64,000 bases of DNA from Parabacteroides hominis (GTDB lineage Bacteria > Bacteroidota > Bacteroidia > Bacteroidales > Tannerellaceae). The stretch lies in the NCBI RefSeq assembly GCF_014287585.1, contig NZ_JACOOJ010000024.1:15072-79071 (forward strand), in the 5' to 3' direction. Made by a program: the position numbers and the translations under genes. The notes under the pieces are model-generated. The model was not told the DNA's origin, searched no databases, and saw nothing but the letters and a program-made list of their open reading frames with translations. Below, one piece after another: positions 27,140 through 36,195 of the stretch. The stretch's first letter is position 1. Each line of letters starts with the position of its first letter.

Positions 27140-28555
27140 ATGGAAAACACTCGTCGTTCATTCCTGAAAAAGATGACCGCTGCCGGAATCGGTACAGCTG
27201 GTCTTGCATTAAGTAGTAACGCCGCTGCTGCTACAGTTACAACAGAAACAAGTGCGGAAAAGAAAAAGAAACCTGCCGGCAAAGACGATGGCAAGTTGCG
27301 CTTCGGTTTTATCGGTACAGGTTCCCGTTGTCACGAACATATCAACAACGTATTGTCTATCCCCGGAAACAAGATCGTGGCTATCTGCGATATCCAGGCT
27401 GGTCCGATCCAGCGTACACTGGATCATATCGCCAAGTTCAATGTTCCGGCTCCGAAGGTATATACAGGTAGCGAACGTGAATTTGAAAAGATGTTGAACA
27501 ACGAAGAATTCGATTGTGTCATCATCGCCAGCCCGTGGGAATGGCACGTGCCGATGTCGGTTGCAGCCATGAAAGCAGGTGTTCCTTATGTCGGCGTGGA
27601 AGTGTCCGCTGCCAATACGCTGGAAGAATGCTGGGATCTGGTCAACGTATCGGAAGCTACGGGAAGCCATCTGAACATCATGGAAAACGTTTGCTATCGT
27701 CGCGATTGTATGGCTGCTTTGAATATGGTTCGTCAGGGCCTGTTCGGTGAATTGCTGCATGCGACTTGCGGTTATGAACATGACTTGCGCGAAGTGAAAT
27801 TCAATGACGGACAGCACTACAACTATGTACCGGGAAGTGGCGACTTGCGTATGGGCCCGACTGCTTTTGCTGAAGCTCAGTGGCGTACGAATCATTCCGT
27901 ACACCGTAATGGCGATATCTATCCGACTCACGGCATCGGTCCGGTTGCAAACTGTTTGGATATTAACCGTGGTAACCGTTTTATGTCTTTGTCTGCAATG
28001 GCAACTCAGCCGCGTGGCCTGCATAAGTTCATTGTTGACAATGGCGGTGCAAACCATCCGTTGGCAAAGGTTAACTTCAACCTGGGCGATATCGTAACTT
28101 CCATGATTAAATGTTCTAATGGACAGACAGTCATCGTGACTCATGATACGAATTCTCCTCGTCCTTATTCTCTGGGCTTCCGTATTCAGGGTACTGAAGG
28201 TTTGTGGATGAACGATGGCGACCATGTATATGTTCAGGGCAAATCCAAACCTCACCGTTGGGATGATTCAGAAGAATGGTTCAAGAAATACGATCATACT
28301 TTGTGGTCTAAACACGAGGCCGAAGCTGCTCAGGCCGGACACGGTGGTATGGACTACGTGATGATGTTCGACTTGATCAATGCCATCCATAATAAGAAAC
28401 CGGCTCCTATGGACTGTTACGATGCTGCTGCATGGAGTGCTATTTCCGGTTTGTCTGAAATGTCTATCGCCCGTGGCGGCGCATTGGTTGACTTCCCCGA
28501 CTTTACTCGTGGACAGTGGATTCACCGTAAACCGGCATTTGCTTTGTCTGAATAA
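27140..28555 (+). CDS. Gfo/Idh/MocA-fold glycosidase, GH109-like, Tat-exported
   Basis: A 471-residue NAD-binding protein. The N-terminus TRRSFLKKMTAAGIGTAGL is a twin-arginine signal, so the enzyme is exported already folded with its cofactor. The Rossmann domain begins at RFGFIGTGSRCHEHI. Later sequences, MENVCYRRDCMAALNMVR and YPTHGIGPVANCLDINRGN, match GH109, whose founders are alpha-N-acetylgalactosaminidases using NAD in a redox-assisted elimination mechanism; the His in THGIGP is the expected catalytic region. Substrates could be mucin or blood-group A-type glycans, but GH109-like proteins vary in specificity. Single-gene unit with its own promoter and terminator. Confidence 0.88.
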   Translation: MENTRRSFLKKMTAAGIGTAGLALSSNAAAATVTTETSAEKKKKPAGKDDGKLRFGFIGTGSRCHEHINNVLSIPGNKIVAICDIQAGPIQRTLDHIAKFNVPAPKVYTGSEREFEKMLNNEEFDCVIIASPWEWHVPMSVAAMKAGVPYVGVEVSAANTLEECWDLVNVSEATGSHLNIMENVCYRRDCMAALNMVRQGLFGELLHATCGYEHDLREVKFNDGQHYNYVPGSGDLRMGPTAFAEAQWRTNHSVHRNGDIYPTHGIGPVANCLDINRGNRFMSLSAMATQPRGLHKFIVDNGGANHPLAKVNFNLGDIVTSMIKCSNGQTVIVTHDTNSPRPYSLGFRIQGTEGLWMNDGDHVYVQGKSKPHRWDDSEEWFKKYDHTLWSKHEAEAAQAGHGGMDYVMMFDLINAIHNKKPAPMDCYDAAAWSAISGLSEMSIARGGALVDFPDFTRGQWIHRKPAFALSE

Positions 28556-28575
28556 GAAAAACTGAAATATCTATT

Positions 28576-28608
28576 AAAAGGCTATCGGGTTCCGGTAGCC
28601 TTTTTTTG
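28576..28608 (+). terminator. Rho-independent terminator after the GH109-like gene
   Basis: GGCTATCGG (28580-28588) pairs with CCGGTAGCC (28592-28600), one T-G wobble, 3-nt loop, followed by seven Ts. The A-rich left flank could make it partly bidirectional. Confidence 0.9.
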
Positions 28609-28749
28609 TGTTCGCCCAGCACGAACGTATTCTGACAGGTGTGTAGTCTCTTTGATCCACCATTATCTGAATGCCGGAGTAATGTTAGGCCATAAGTTTA
28701 GTATTTTCTTTTCGAAACACCTATGTTTTCAAAACGAAGATACTTTCCA

Positions 28750-29925
28750 TTAATGATGGAACAAACGTACGCCTGTGAATGCCATTGCGATGCCGTATTT
28801 GTCACACGTGTCGATCACATGGTCGTCACGGACGGAACCGCCTGCCTGTGCGATATAATCTACGCCGCTCTTATGTGCCCGTTCGATATTGTCACCGAAG
28901 GGGAAGAATGCGTCGGAACCCAATGAAACGCCTTTCAACGTGTCCAGCCAGGCACGTTTTTCTTCACGTGTCAGGATTTCAGGCTTTTCAGTGAAGAACT
29001 GCTGCCAGATACCGTCGGCCAAAACATCTTCGTGATCGTCGCTGATGTAGACGTCGATCGTGTTGTCGCGGTCTGCACGGCGAATCTTCTCGATCCAAGG
29101 CAGGTTCATTACTTTCGGATGCTGGCGCAAGTACCAGATATCCGCTTTATTGCCTGCCAGGCGGGTACAGTGGATACGGCTTTGTTGGCCGGCTCCGATA
29201 CCGATTGCCTGTCCGTCCTTGACGTAGCAGACTGAGTTGCTTTGTGTATATTTCAGCGTGATAAGGGCGATGATCAGGTCGCGCTTCGCTTCGTCCGGGA
29301 AGTTTTTGTTGTGGGTCGGGATGTTGGTCAGCAGGCTTTCGTCCAGCTTGATCTCGTTACGTCCCTGTTCGAATGTGATGCCGAAAACATCTTTGTGCTC
29401 GATGGAGGCAGGGCGGTAGGCCGGATCGATTTTGATGACATTGTAAGTGCCTTTCCGTTTGTTCTTCAGGATTTCAAGTGCCTCCGGCGTATAGTCGGGA
29501 GCAATGACGCCGTCGGAAACTTCGCGGTTGATAAGGCGTGCAGTCGCTTCGTCGCATGTGTCGCTGAGTGCGATGAAGTCGCCGTAAGACGACATGCGGT
29601 CGGCACCGCGGGCGCGGGCATAGGCGGTTGCAAGCGGAGTAAGCGGAAGGTCATCCACAAAATAGATCTTTTTCAACGTATCGCTCATCTCTATTCCCAC
29701 GGCGGCTCCTGCCGGGCTTACGTGTTTGAAGGAAGCGGCGGCAGGCAGCCCGGTTACTTCTTTCAGTTCTTTTACTAATTGCCAACTGTTGAAGGCATCC
29801 AGGAAGTTGATATATCCGGGACGTCCGTTCAGGACTTTTATGGGCAATTCCCCTTGTTGCATGAAAATGCGCGACGGCTTCTGGTTGGGGTTGCAGCCGT
29901 ACTTGAGTTCTAATTCTTTTGCCAT
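28750..29925 (-). CDS. AICAR transformylase, stand-alone (PurH formyltransferase domain only)
   Basis: A 391-residue protein corresponding only to the formyltransferase domain of PurH. It starts directly with ELKYGCNPNQKPSR, the domain's first block, and contains SFKHVSPAGAAVG (the catalytic Lys-His pair) and the C-terminal DAFFPFGDNIERA region. It transfers a formyl group from 10-formyl-tetrahydrofolate to AICAR in purine synthesis. The IMP cyclohydrolase domain found at the N-terminus of bifunctional PurH is absent, with no room for it upstream. Either a separate cyclohydrolase exists or a bifunctional PurH is encoded elsewhere and this is a second form. A Nudix gene lies 26 bp upstream on the same strand. 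Confidence 0.9.
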   Translation of the reverse strand: MAKELELKYGCNPNQKPSRIFMQQGELPIKVLNGRPGYINFLDAFNSWQLVKELKEVTGLPAAASFKHVSPAGAAVGIEMSDTLKKIYFVDDLPLTPLATAYARARGADRMSSYGDFIALSDTCDEATARLINREVSDGVIAPDYTPEALEILKNKRKGTYNVIKIDPAYRPASIEHKDVFGITFEQGRNEIKLDESLLTNIPTHNKNFPDEAKRDLIIALITLKYTQSNSVCYVKDGQAIGIGAGQQSRIHCTRLAGNKADIWYLRQHPKVMNLPWIEKIRRADRDNTIDVYISDDHEDVLADGIWQQFFTEKPEILTREEKRAWLDTLKGVSLGSDAFFPFGDNIERAHKSGVDYIAQAGGSVRDDHVIDTCDKYGIAMAFTGVRLFHH

Positions 29926-29951
29926 TGTTTATGCTTTAGTGTTTTTGCAGT

Positions 29952-30443
29952 TTACATGAATAGCCGTTTATATTCCCCTTCGAAGTTGGGTGTGAAAACT
30001 CCTTTCCCTATATTTTCGAGGATTTCGGCAGGGGACCAGAAACGTCCGCCGTCCAGTTCGGAAGGGTCGGGGGTGACCGGACCCTCGTAAGTGGTGCGGT
30101 AGGTGTTGACCAACTCTTTTTCTATAGCCGATTCGAATACATAACGGGTGATGAATTGCGGGATGAAATCTGTTATCCCCAATTCTTCCCGTACTTCCCG
30201 GCGAAGGGCTTCTTCGACCGTCTCTCCGTAGTCGATATGGCCTCCCACGGCCGTATCCCATTTACCGGGTTGGATATCTTTGTTCATCGAACGCTTTTGC
30301 AGGTAGAGGTCGCCTGCCTCATTGAAAATATGCAGGTGCACTACCGGATGTAACATCTTCGATCCGCTATGACACTCCTTGCGGGTAGCTTTTCCTATTG
30401 TCTCCCCTTCCTCATTAACCAAAGGGAACCATTCTTCTTTCAT
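29952..30443 (-). CDS. Nudix hydrolase
   Basis: A 163-residue protein with a perfect Nudix box, GGHIDYGETVEEALRREVRE with ELGI following (~residues 67-90), whose Glu residues bind Mg for cleavage of nucleoside-diphosphate-linked compounds. The opening EWFPLVNEEGETIGKATR and the HLHIFNEAGDLYLQKRS region resemble the Nudix subgroup related to isopentenyl-diphosphate isomerase, but the substrate cannot be stated. It is 26 bp upstream of the formyltransferase gene in the same direction, so the pair may share a transcript. A TATATTTG box on the - strand (30462-30469) precedes the start by 18 bp. Confidence 0.88.
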   Translation of the reverse strand: MKEEWFPLVNEEGETIGKATRKECHSGSKMLHPVVHLHIFNEAGDLYLQKRSMNKDIQPGKWDTAVGGHIDYGETVEEALRREVREELGITDFIPQFITRYVFESAIEKELVNTYRTTYEGPVTPDPSELDGGRFWSPAEILENIGKGVFTPNFEGEYKRLFM

Positions 30444-30515
30444 AAATCAATAATTAATGAACAAATATAGGGAAACTTTTAAGATTCGTCTTGAAATCGT
30501 AACCAATTTAATTGT

Positions 30516-30523
30516 TACTTTTG
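30516..30523 (+). promoter_or_regulatory. -7 box upstream of the small gene
   Basis: TACTTTTG matches TAnnTTTG; a CTTG element lies 22 nt upstream. An AGAGGAG ribosome-binding site follows at 30539-30545, ahead of the ATG at 30552. Confidence 0.45.
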
Positions 30524-30551
30524 TCAGATACAAAATAAAGAGGAGTTGACT

Positions 30552-30773
30552 ATGACGAAATCAACAATGGCTATGGAAGCTGAAAAAGCGGAATTGGCAA
30601 GAATCATATTGGCTCTGGATGATATGGAACTAGTAAAGAAAGTGGAAGCATCCATCAAACGTATTACCACTTCAAAAGAAGATCCTTTCTTTACCAATCC
30701 TGCGAATCTTGCTCATTTTCATAAATCTGTGAAGCAGAGGGAGAATGGAGAGCGGTCGAGGATGACAAAATGA
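30552..30773 (+). CDS. Small helical protein, possible orphan antitoxin-like component
   Basis: A 73-residue protein, mostly charged helix (MEAEKAELARIILALDDMEL), with its own -7 box and an AGGAG ribosome-binding site. I do not recognise a family with certainty. The size, helical N-terminal half and C-terminal disordered basic tail resemble antitoxins placed upstream of ParE/RelE toxins in Bacteroidota. A 14-codon reading frame starts in an ATGA overlap (30770) but stops at once, so any toxin partner is missing or degraded. It lies convergent to topB. I prefer ATG 30552 over the in-frame TTG at 30546. Confidence 0.55.
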   Translation: MTKSTMAMEAEKAELARIILALDDMELVKKVEASIKRITTSKEDPFFTNPANLAHFHKSVKQRENGERSRMTK

Positions 30774-30822
30774 TTGCGGTGGTACAAGCAAAAGATCACT
30801 ACGGTGACAGATAAAGATGCTC

Positions 30823-32892
30823 TTACTGTTTGCTAATAACCTTGACCAACTCCTCGTCCGATAATCCTTCCCCATAAGTGGCATAGTCCATGCGGAAAGT
30901 ACAACCACTCTTATATTCGGAACAGCCGTAAGCTGTTTTACCACGCAGGATGCTGCCTTTCTTGCAGATCGGGCATATCGGCTTCGCGGGAACGTTTTTT
31001 TCTTCCGGTTGACTGGCTGTCTTTTCCTTTTTGGCACGCGGCTTGCGCGGTTTCTTTTCTTTCGGCTCTTTTTCGGATTGGGGCTTTTCCGGGGCGGCCT
31101 GCTCGATCGTGATGGTGCGTCCCGTCTGGTCGGAGAGGACGTTGATCACTACCTGGTGGACCATCTGCTTAAGCTCTTCGAGGAAAGTACGGGCCTCGTA
31201 AGTGCCCCGTTCGATCTGGCGGAGTTTCTTTTCCCAGAGACCGGTCAGTTCGGCGCTTTTCAACAGCTCTTCCTGTATCGTACCGATGAGCTCCACACCG
31301 GTAGCCGTAGGGAACAGGTTCTTGCGTTCCTTGCGGATATAATTGCGTTTGAACAACGTCTCGATGATGGCGGCGCGGGTGGAAGGACGACCTATGCCGT
31401 TTTCCTTTAATGCGTCTCGCAATTCGTCGTTGTCAACAAGTTTACCTGCGGTTTCCATGGCGCGGAGCAACGTCGCTTCGGTGTAGGGTTTGGGCGGCTG
31501 TGTCCATTTTTCGCCTAATGTCGGTTTGTGGGGGCCGCTTTCTCCTTTTACGAAATCCGGCAATACGCCTTCTTCGTCTGACAGTTCGGCATCCGGGTCC
31601 TTCTGCTCTGCTCCGAACACGACGCGCCATCCCGGTTTCAGTATTTGTTTGCCTGTTACCTTGAAATCCACTTTGCCGACTTTGCCCAATACCGTAGTAG
31701 TCGAGATTTCGCAGTCCGGATAGAAAGCCGCGATGAAACGGCGGGCGACCAGGTCGTACACCTTCCGTTCGTTGTCTGTCAGGTTACGTGCCGGTACGCC
31801 GGTCGGGATGATGGCATGGTGGTCCGTCACCTTCGAGTTGTCGAATACACGTTTGTCTTTCCGTATCTTCGCTTTCAGCAGCGGGGCTGTCAGGTCGGCG
31901 TAGTCGACCAGGCCGCTTAGCGTGTTGGGGACTTTCGGATAGATGTCGTCACTCAGGAAAGTGGTATCGACACGCGGATAAGTCGTCACTTTCTTTTCGT
32001 ATAGTGATTGGATCAACTTCAACGTATCGTCTGCCGTGAAAGCAAATTTTTTATTGCATTCCACCTGTAGCGAAGTCAGGTCGAAGAGGCGGGGAGCATA
32101 TTCCTTGCCTTTCTTTTCAGATATGTCGGTGACGGTGAAATCCTCTTGCCGGGCTATTTCCAGGAAGGCTTCCCCTTCTTCCTTCTTCGTGAATTTGCCT
32201 TTGGTGGCCGAGAAGGTCGTATTCCGGTAGACTGTTTTCAGTTCCCAATAGGGTTCCGGCTTGAAGTTGTCTATTTCGGCCTGCCGGTTTACGATCAGTG
32301 CAAGGGTAGGCGTTTGTACCCGTCCGATGGAGAGCACTTGCCGGTTCTGCCCGTAGCGGAGCGTGTAGAGGCGCGTCGCATTCATCCCTAACAGCCAGTC
32401 GCCGATGGCACGGGAAAGGCCGGCCTCATACAACTTGGTGAAATCGGACTGTTCTTTCAGGTGTTGGAAACCTTCGCGGATCGCTTCTTCTGTCAACGAG
32501 GATATCCACAGGCGGTAGACCGGACATTTGCAGCCGGCCTTTTGCATCACCCAACGCTGGATCAGTTCTCCTTCCTGGCCGGCATCCCCGCAGTTGATGA
32601 CCATTTCGGCGTTCTGCATCAACTCTTCGATTGTTTTGAATTGCTGTTCGTATGTCGGGTTGCTGATCAGCTTGATTCCGAACCGGGGCGGGATCATCGG
32701 AAGGGAAGCCAGGCTCCATCGTTTCCAGTTGTCCGAATAATCGTTGGGTTCTTTAAGAGTGCACAGATGTCCGAAAGTCCAGGTTACTTGATACCCGTTT
32801 CCTTCAATATACCCGTTCATCCTTTTGGTCGCCCCGAGTACTTCTGCAATTTCGCGCGCTACACTGGGCTTTTCAGCTATACATACCTTCAT
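30823..32892 (-). CDS. topB: DNA topoisomerase III (type IA), chromosomal
   Basis: A 689-residue type IA topoisomerase. The Toprim domain opens with KVCIAEKPSVAREIAEVLG and carries the acidic NCGDAGQEGELIQRW motif; the active-site tyrosine is in the KKVTTYPRVDTTFLSDD block. After a Lys/Glu/Pro-rich linker (~600-645), one C-terminal zinc ribbon is seen (ICPICKKGSILRGKTAYGC). It relaxes negative supercoils and decatenates, and often works with RecQ; a recQ lies ~5 kb away. A second, divergent type IA topoisomerase (exc) is carried by the mobile element at 41409-43496. Confidence 0.95.
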   Translation of the reverse strand: MKVCIAEKPSVAREIAEVLGATKRMNGYIEGNGYQVTWTFGHLCTLKEPNDYSDNWKRWSLASLPMIPPRFGIKLISNPTYEQQFKTIEELMQNAEMVINCGDAGQEGELIQRWVMQKAGCKCPVYRLWISSLTEEAIREGFQHLKEQSDFTKLYEAGLSRAIGDWLLGMNATRLYTLRYGQNRQVLSIGRVQTPTLALIVNRQAEIDNFKPEPYWELKTVYRNTTFSATKGKFTKKEEGEAFLEIARQEDFTVTDISEKKGKEYAPRLFDLTSLQVECNKKFAFTADDTLKLIQSLYEKKVTTYPRVDTTFLSDDIYPKVPNTLSGLVDYADLTAPLLKAKIRKDKRVFDNSKVTDHHAIIPTGVPARNLTDNERKVYDLVARRFIAAFYPDCEISTTTVLGKVGKVDFKVTGKQILKPGWRVVFGAEQKDPDAELSDEEGVLPDFVKGESGPHKPTLGEKWTQPPKPYTEATLLRAMETAGKLVDNDELRDALKENGIGRPSTRAAIIETLFKRNYIRKERKNLFPTATGVELIGTIQEELLKSAELTGLWEKKLRQIERGTYEARTFLEELKQMVHQVVINVLSDQTGRTITIEQAAPEKPQSEKEPKEKKPRKPRAKKEKTASQPEEKNVPAKPICPICKKGSILRGKTAYGCSEYKSGCTFRMDYATYGEGLSDEELVKVISKQ

Positions 32893-33057
32893 CCGTAAAA
32901 CACTCTTTTTTTAAATAAACATACAAAAATACGTTTTCCCGATGACTTTCCGAAATCATATGTATGATTTTGCCTTATCTTCGTTATCATCTTTGGTCTC
33001 GTATCCGGCCTGCCGACCGGATGCGGGAAGAACTTGGCGATAATTTGACCCGTATGA

Positions 33058-33098
33058 AGGAAAAAGAACAGCGGGAACCTGAGATGGTTTCCCGCTGA
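33058..33098 (-). terminator. Terminator after the DUF4861 lipoprotein gene
   Basis: On the - strand AGCGGGAAACC and GGTTCCCGCT form a stem (33070-33096, one bulge), followed by GTTCTTTTTCC. It lies ~77 bp beyond the stop of the gene ending at 33174. Confidence 0.7.
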
Positions 33099-33173
33099 TG
33101 GTAAGATTATATGAAGATATGATTTGTAAGGAGGTGTGTCGTAACTGCCCTGTTCATTTTATTTGATTCAGAT

Positions 33174-34382
33174 TTATTTTATCGTTACAACCAGCGGCTC
33201 TTTCAGATTTTGTGCGAATTTCTGTACATAATCGAACCATTTGCCGGAATTTTCAAAACCCCATTTGCTCCAACCGGCACCACTGTAATATGTATAGCTG
33301 CTACCGGGATTGTAGGTGCTGTAAGCCAAAACATGCCCGTCTGCACCGCGTTCCGCCTTTTCTTTGTCGGAGAATGTAACAGCTTTAGCTTCATTGACTT
33401 TTTCCGGGAATACGGCTGCTACATAAATTTGTCCGTTTGCAGGATCAACAGGGTCGGCATAGGCGATGTAACCTTTCTCAGCGTCGGCCTGGTAGTCTTC
33501 GCTCGGCTCGTGCAAAACGATACCGGTCACAACCGGAGTCGATTCAGTCAGATTATCGTAAGTGATTGTGAATTTATTCATCTGGGAACCAGCGTCGAGA
33601 GAGATCACACGGGTTTCGATTACATTATTGTTCCCTTTTACGGTCAAGGGATTGTAAACCAGCTTGACTGTGAAACGCAGGGGGCCATTGTCCAGAATCT
33701 GGTAGTCTTTGTAACAATACGGATAAACGATTGAGTCGTTTGCCAGCAAGGCAGAGGTTCCGGCACCTAAGGTCGGGCCTACCTTATAGTAATCCAATCC
33801 GTTACCATGATCGATATGATAGGAAACAGATTCGGCCAACTGCTGTGCAGCTTTCGGATCGGTCTTGCGCAGTTCTGCAATCTTAGCTCTTGTTTCCGGA
33901 TCAAGTTCGGTTTTGTAACGCATGTCGACGATCGGTTCGGATACACATTTTACCCAGATATCGCAACCATAAGCTTTCTCGCCGGTAGCCTGCAAAGCCG
34001 GACCGTAGGTGCGGAAGGCGATGCGGTCGTTTTCCCAGGCAACATCGTCCACACGTTCGGGATATTGTTTACCACAGGCGATTGTCTTGAACGCTTCGGG
34101 TGTTCCAGGTGCGATCTTGTAGGTCACATTTTCGCCGGCCTTAACGGAAACAGGGAAAATGATCTTGTTGTCATACGTTACCTGATAGGGTACTTGCGAA
34201 CCAGTATTGTCAGAAATGACGAATGTCTCACCTTTCATTTTGTCAATAGCGTCCGAAGTGATTTCGGTGATTTCGTTCGTGCGGTCCGTGGCAGACGGAT
34301 TGCTGATGGTTATCTCGACCACTTTCTCCTGCGTGCACGCAAACGCGGAGGCCGCTAATAATAAACTGAAAATCTTTTTCAT
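33174..34382 (-). CDS. DUF4861-family lipoprotein
   Basis: A 402-residue exported protein with a lipobox (SAFACTQEK), predicted beta-rich throughout. It matches my memory of DUF4861 proteins, common in Bacteroidota polysaccharide-degradation loci and often near pectin or rhamnogalacturonan enzymes; the fold resembles hydrolase-associated beta-sandwich families. A candidate conserved block is VSYHIDHGNGLDYYKVGPTLGAG (around residue 200), where His and Asp could be catalytic. No biochemical role can be assigned. It lies 183 bp downstream of the GH20 gene on the same strand and ends at its own terminator. Confidence 0.75.
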   Translation of the reverse strand: MKKIFSLLLAASAFACTQEKVVEITISNPSATDRTNEITEITSDAIDKMKGETFVISDNTGSQVPYQVTYDNKIIFPVSVKAGENVTYKIAPGTPEAFKTIACGKQYPERVDDVAWENDRIAFRTYGPALQATGEKAYGCDIWVKCVSEPIVDMRYKTELDPETRAKIAELRKTDPKAAQQLAESVSYHIDHGNGLDYYKVGPTLGAGTSALLANDSIVYPYCYKDYQILDNGPLRFTVKLVYNPLTVKGNNNVIETRVISLDAGSQMNKFTITYDNLTESTPVVTGIVLHEPSEDYQADAEKGYIAYADPVDPANGQIYVAAVFPEKVNEAKAVTFSDKEKAERGADGHVLAYSTYNPGSSYTYYSGAGWSKWGFENSGKWFDYVQKFAQNLKEPLVVTIK

Positions 34383-34565
34383 AAATTTGTTATGTGTTTA
34401 ATTTTAATATATTCGTTGATGCCGGTTTCTCAAAATCCGGTTGTAAAAGTAGGGAATATTCGTTAAGTTTTCAAAAGTAACCATCAGTTTGTTGAGTCGA
34501 TTTCGGAAATTATCCGCCTGAATGAAGAAATTCGTTCCGGAAACTGGAATCTTTTCCTCATTCTT

Positions 34566-36161
34566 TTATTTCTTTTGCGGATAACGGACGATCTCGAACG
34601 GTACTCGAACGGAAACGCCGCGCTTCATCAGTTCCGACAGGTTCGGGTACATACGTTTCTTGAATGATTCCCAGTCGCGATGTTCCATCTGTGTCCATCC
34701 GGCTTCGGCAAGTGCCAGACCGCGAGGATACGTCATATAGGTGACGCGGTTGATGTCAGGCATCGCTTCTGCCCACAATGTACCGTTTACACCTGCGATA
34801 TGAGCTTGTTGGCTGGCGGGCAGACCGTAGCCTGGGTCGAACTGGTAAGTGGTTTCCAGCGTAGTGACCGGCATTCCCCAGTTGTTGAACTCCGGAAAAT
34901 CGTTCTTATATTGCGGATAATCGAGGTACGTGTATTCTCCCGGTGCCATAATCAGTGTATTTCCGTGACGCGCGGTCAGTTCCGTACATAGCGGTGTCAG
35001 GCCGTAACGCCAGGTTATCAGGACTGCGTCTTTCGGATAGTCGAACAGATATTCGTGCGCCGGCATGCGGATATTGTCCAGTTCACACCATAACATCGGT
35101 TTTTTACCGTTTTCGCGTACGACAGGCAGAATCTTGCCGAAGAAGTAGTTCATTAACTCGGTCGGTTTCGTATAACCCAACTGTTTCATAAGCGAACGGC
35201 AGTGTTCGCATTTGCCCCAGTTCGCATCGATAATCGCTTCATCTCCTCCTAAATGGATATAGGGGGCAGGGAAGATGGAGGCTACTTCTGTCAGGATATC
35301 CTTATATAAGGTATATACATTGTCGTTATTGGCACAAAGCATCAGGTTGACGGTCTCGCCGACAATCTTGGGAATGGTGTCGGTATGGCTGCAACCCAAT
35401 TCGGGATAAGCGGCCAGTACGGCTACCGTATGTCCGGGAATATCCAGCTCAGGAATGATCTGAACATTCCGTTCGGCTGCATAATGCACCAAATCCTTTA
35501 ATTCTTCCTGCGTATAAAATTCCCCTTTCCCGGTCAGCCGGGGATGTTTCTTTATTTCGATACGCCAGCCTTGGTCGTCTGTCAGGTGTAGTTGCAATAC
35601 ATTATATTTATATCGTATCATCTGGTCGATATAGAACTTCACATCTTCGACCGGCAGGAAATGACGTGCCGGATCCAACATCAGCGAACGGTAACCGAAA
35701 CGGGGTTGATCGTCGATTTCGACCGGTGCGATCTTTCCTGATAAAGTCCGGCATACATCTCCCAGCAGAATCTGATCCAGGGTCATAAGCCCGTACAGGA
35801 TGGCGCCCTGTGTTGCTCCTTTAATGGCAACGGTTCCCTCAGATACGGATAGCTGGTAGTGTTCATCCCCTTTGACCGAAGGATCCAGCATGAGGCGAAT
35901 GACGGAGCTACCGGATCCGGAAGAGGATAGGGCAAGCGTTTTCCCTGTTCTTTCCCGCAGGATATCTTTTAGCTCTGCAATGCAAAAGGCATCCTCCGGC
36001 AGATTCGTTTGTATGGTTGTCTTACCGCTTATGACGAAATCTTTCTTACCCTCGATTTGTTTGACCTGGTTCGGCATAGGAAGTAATGCCGACAAATTGT
36101 TCTGTGCCGACAAACACCCGGCAAACAGCAACATACATGTGATGAGTTTGTACTTTTTCAT
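34566..36161 (-). CDS. Glycoside hydrolase family 20 beta-N-acetylhexosaminidase
   Basis: A 531-residue exported enzyme (MLLFAGCLSAQ: either a lipobox at Cys or cleavage after SAQ). The N-terminal GH20b domain (~20-150) precedes a TIM barrel with family motifs GYRSLMLDPARHFLP, LQLHLTDDQGWRIEIKK and, centrally, HLGGDEAI, whose Asp-Glu pair serves substrate-assisted catalysis. It removes terminal beta-linked GlcNAc/GalNAc from glycoprotein or mucin glycans. The integrated element begins 24 bp upstream of its start codon, with the attachment core taking the place of the promoter -7 box, so its expression may now depend on element DNA. Confidence 0.95.
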   Translation of the reverse strand: MKKYKLITCMLLFAGCLSAQNNLSALLPMPNQVKQIEGKKDFVISGKTTIQTNLPEDAFCIAELKDILRERTGKTLALSSSGSGSSVIRLMLDPSVKGDEHYQLSVSEGTVAIKGATQGAILYGLMTLDQILLGDVCRTLSGKIAPVEIDDQPRFGYRSLMLDPARHFLPVEDVKFYIDQMIRYKYNVLQLHLTDDQGWRIEIKKHPRLTGKGEFYTQEELKDLVHYAAERNVQIIPELDIPGHTVAVLAAYPELGCSHTDTIPKIVGETVNLMLCANNDNVYTLYKDILTEVASIFPAPYIHLGGDEAIIDANWGKCEHCRSLMKQLGYTKPTELMNYFFGKILPVVRENGKKPMLWCELDNIRMPAHEYLFDYPKDAVLITWRYGLTPLCTELTARHGNTLIMAPGEYTYLDYPQYKNDFPEFNNWGMPVTTLETTYQFDPGYGLPASQQAHIAGVNGTLWAEAMPDINRVTYMTYPRGLALAEAGWTQMEHRDWESFKKRMYPNLSELMKRGVSVRVPFEIVRYPQKK

Positions 36162-36185
36162 GGATTTATTTTTGACATTTGCAAT

Positions 36186-36195
36186 GCAAAGTTAC
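36186..36195 (-). other. attL-like core of the CTnDOT-family element
   Basis: GTAACTTTGC on the - strand fits GTAnnTTTGC, the 10-bp core shared by CTnDOT-family attachment sites. It lies between the GH20 start and the integrase, the arrangement expected at the integrase end. The adjacent bases 36181-36185 would correspond to the coupling (crossover) region. The same bases contain TAACTTTG, a match to the -7 promoter box of the GH20 gene. The other end lies outside the window, so the repeat cannot be confirmed here. Confidence 0.75.

Noticed and set aside
32964..33098. 44-codon open frame on the + strand between topB and the DUF4861 gene
   Set aside because: It runs through the opposite-strand terminator hairpin, has no ribosome-binding site and no recognisable sequence; likely chance.
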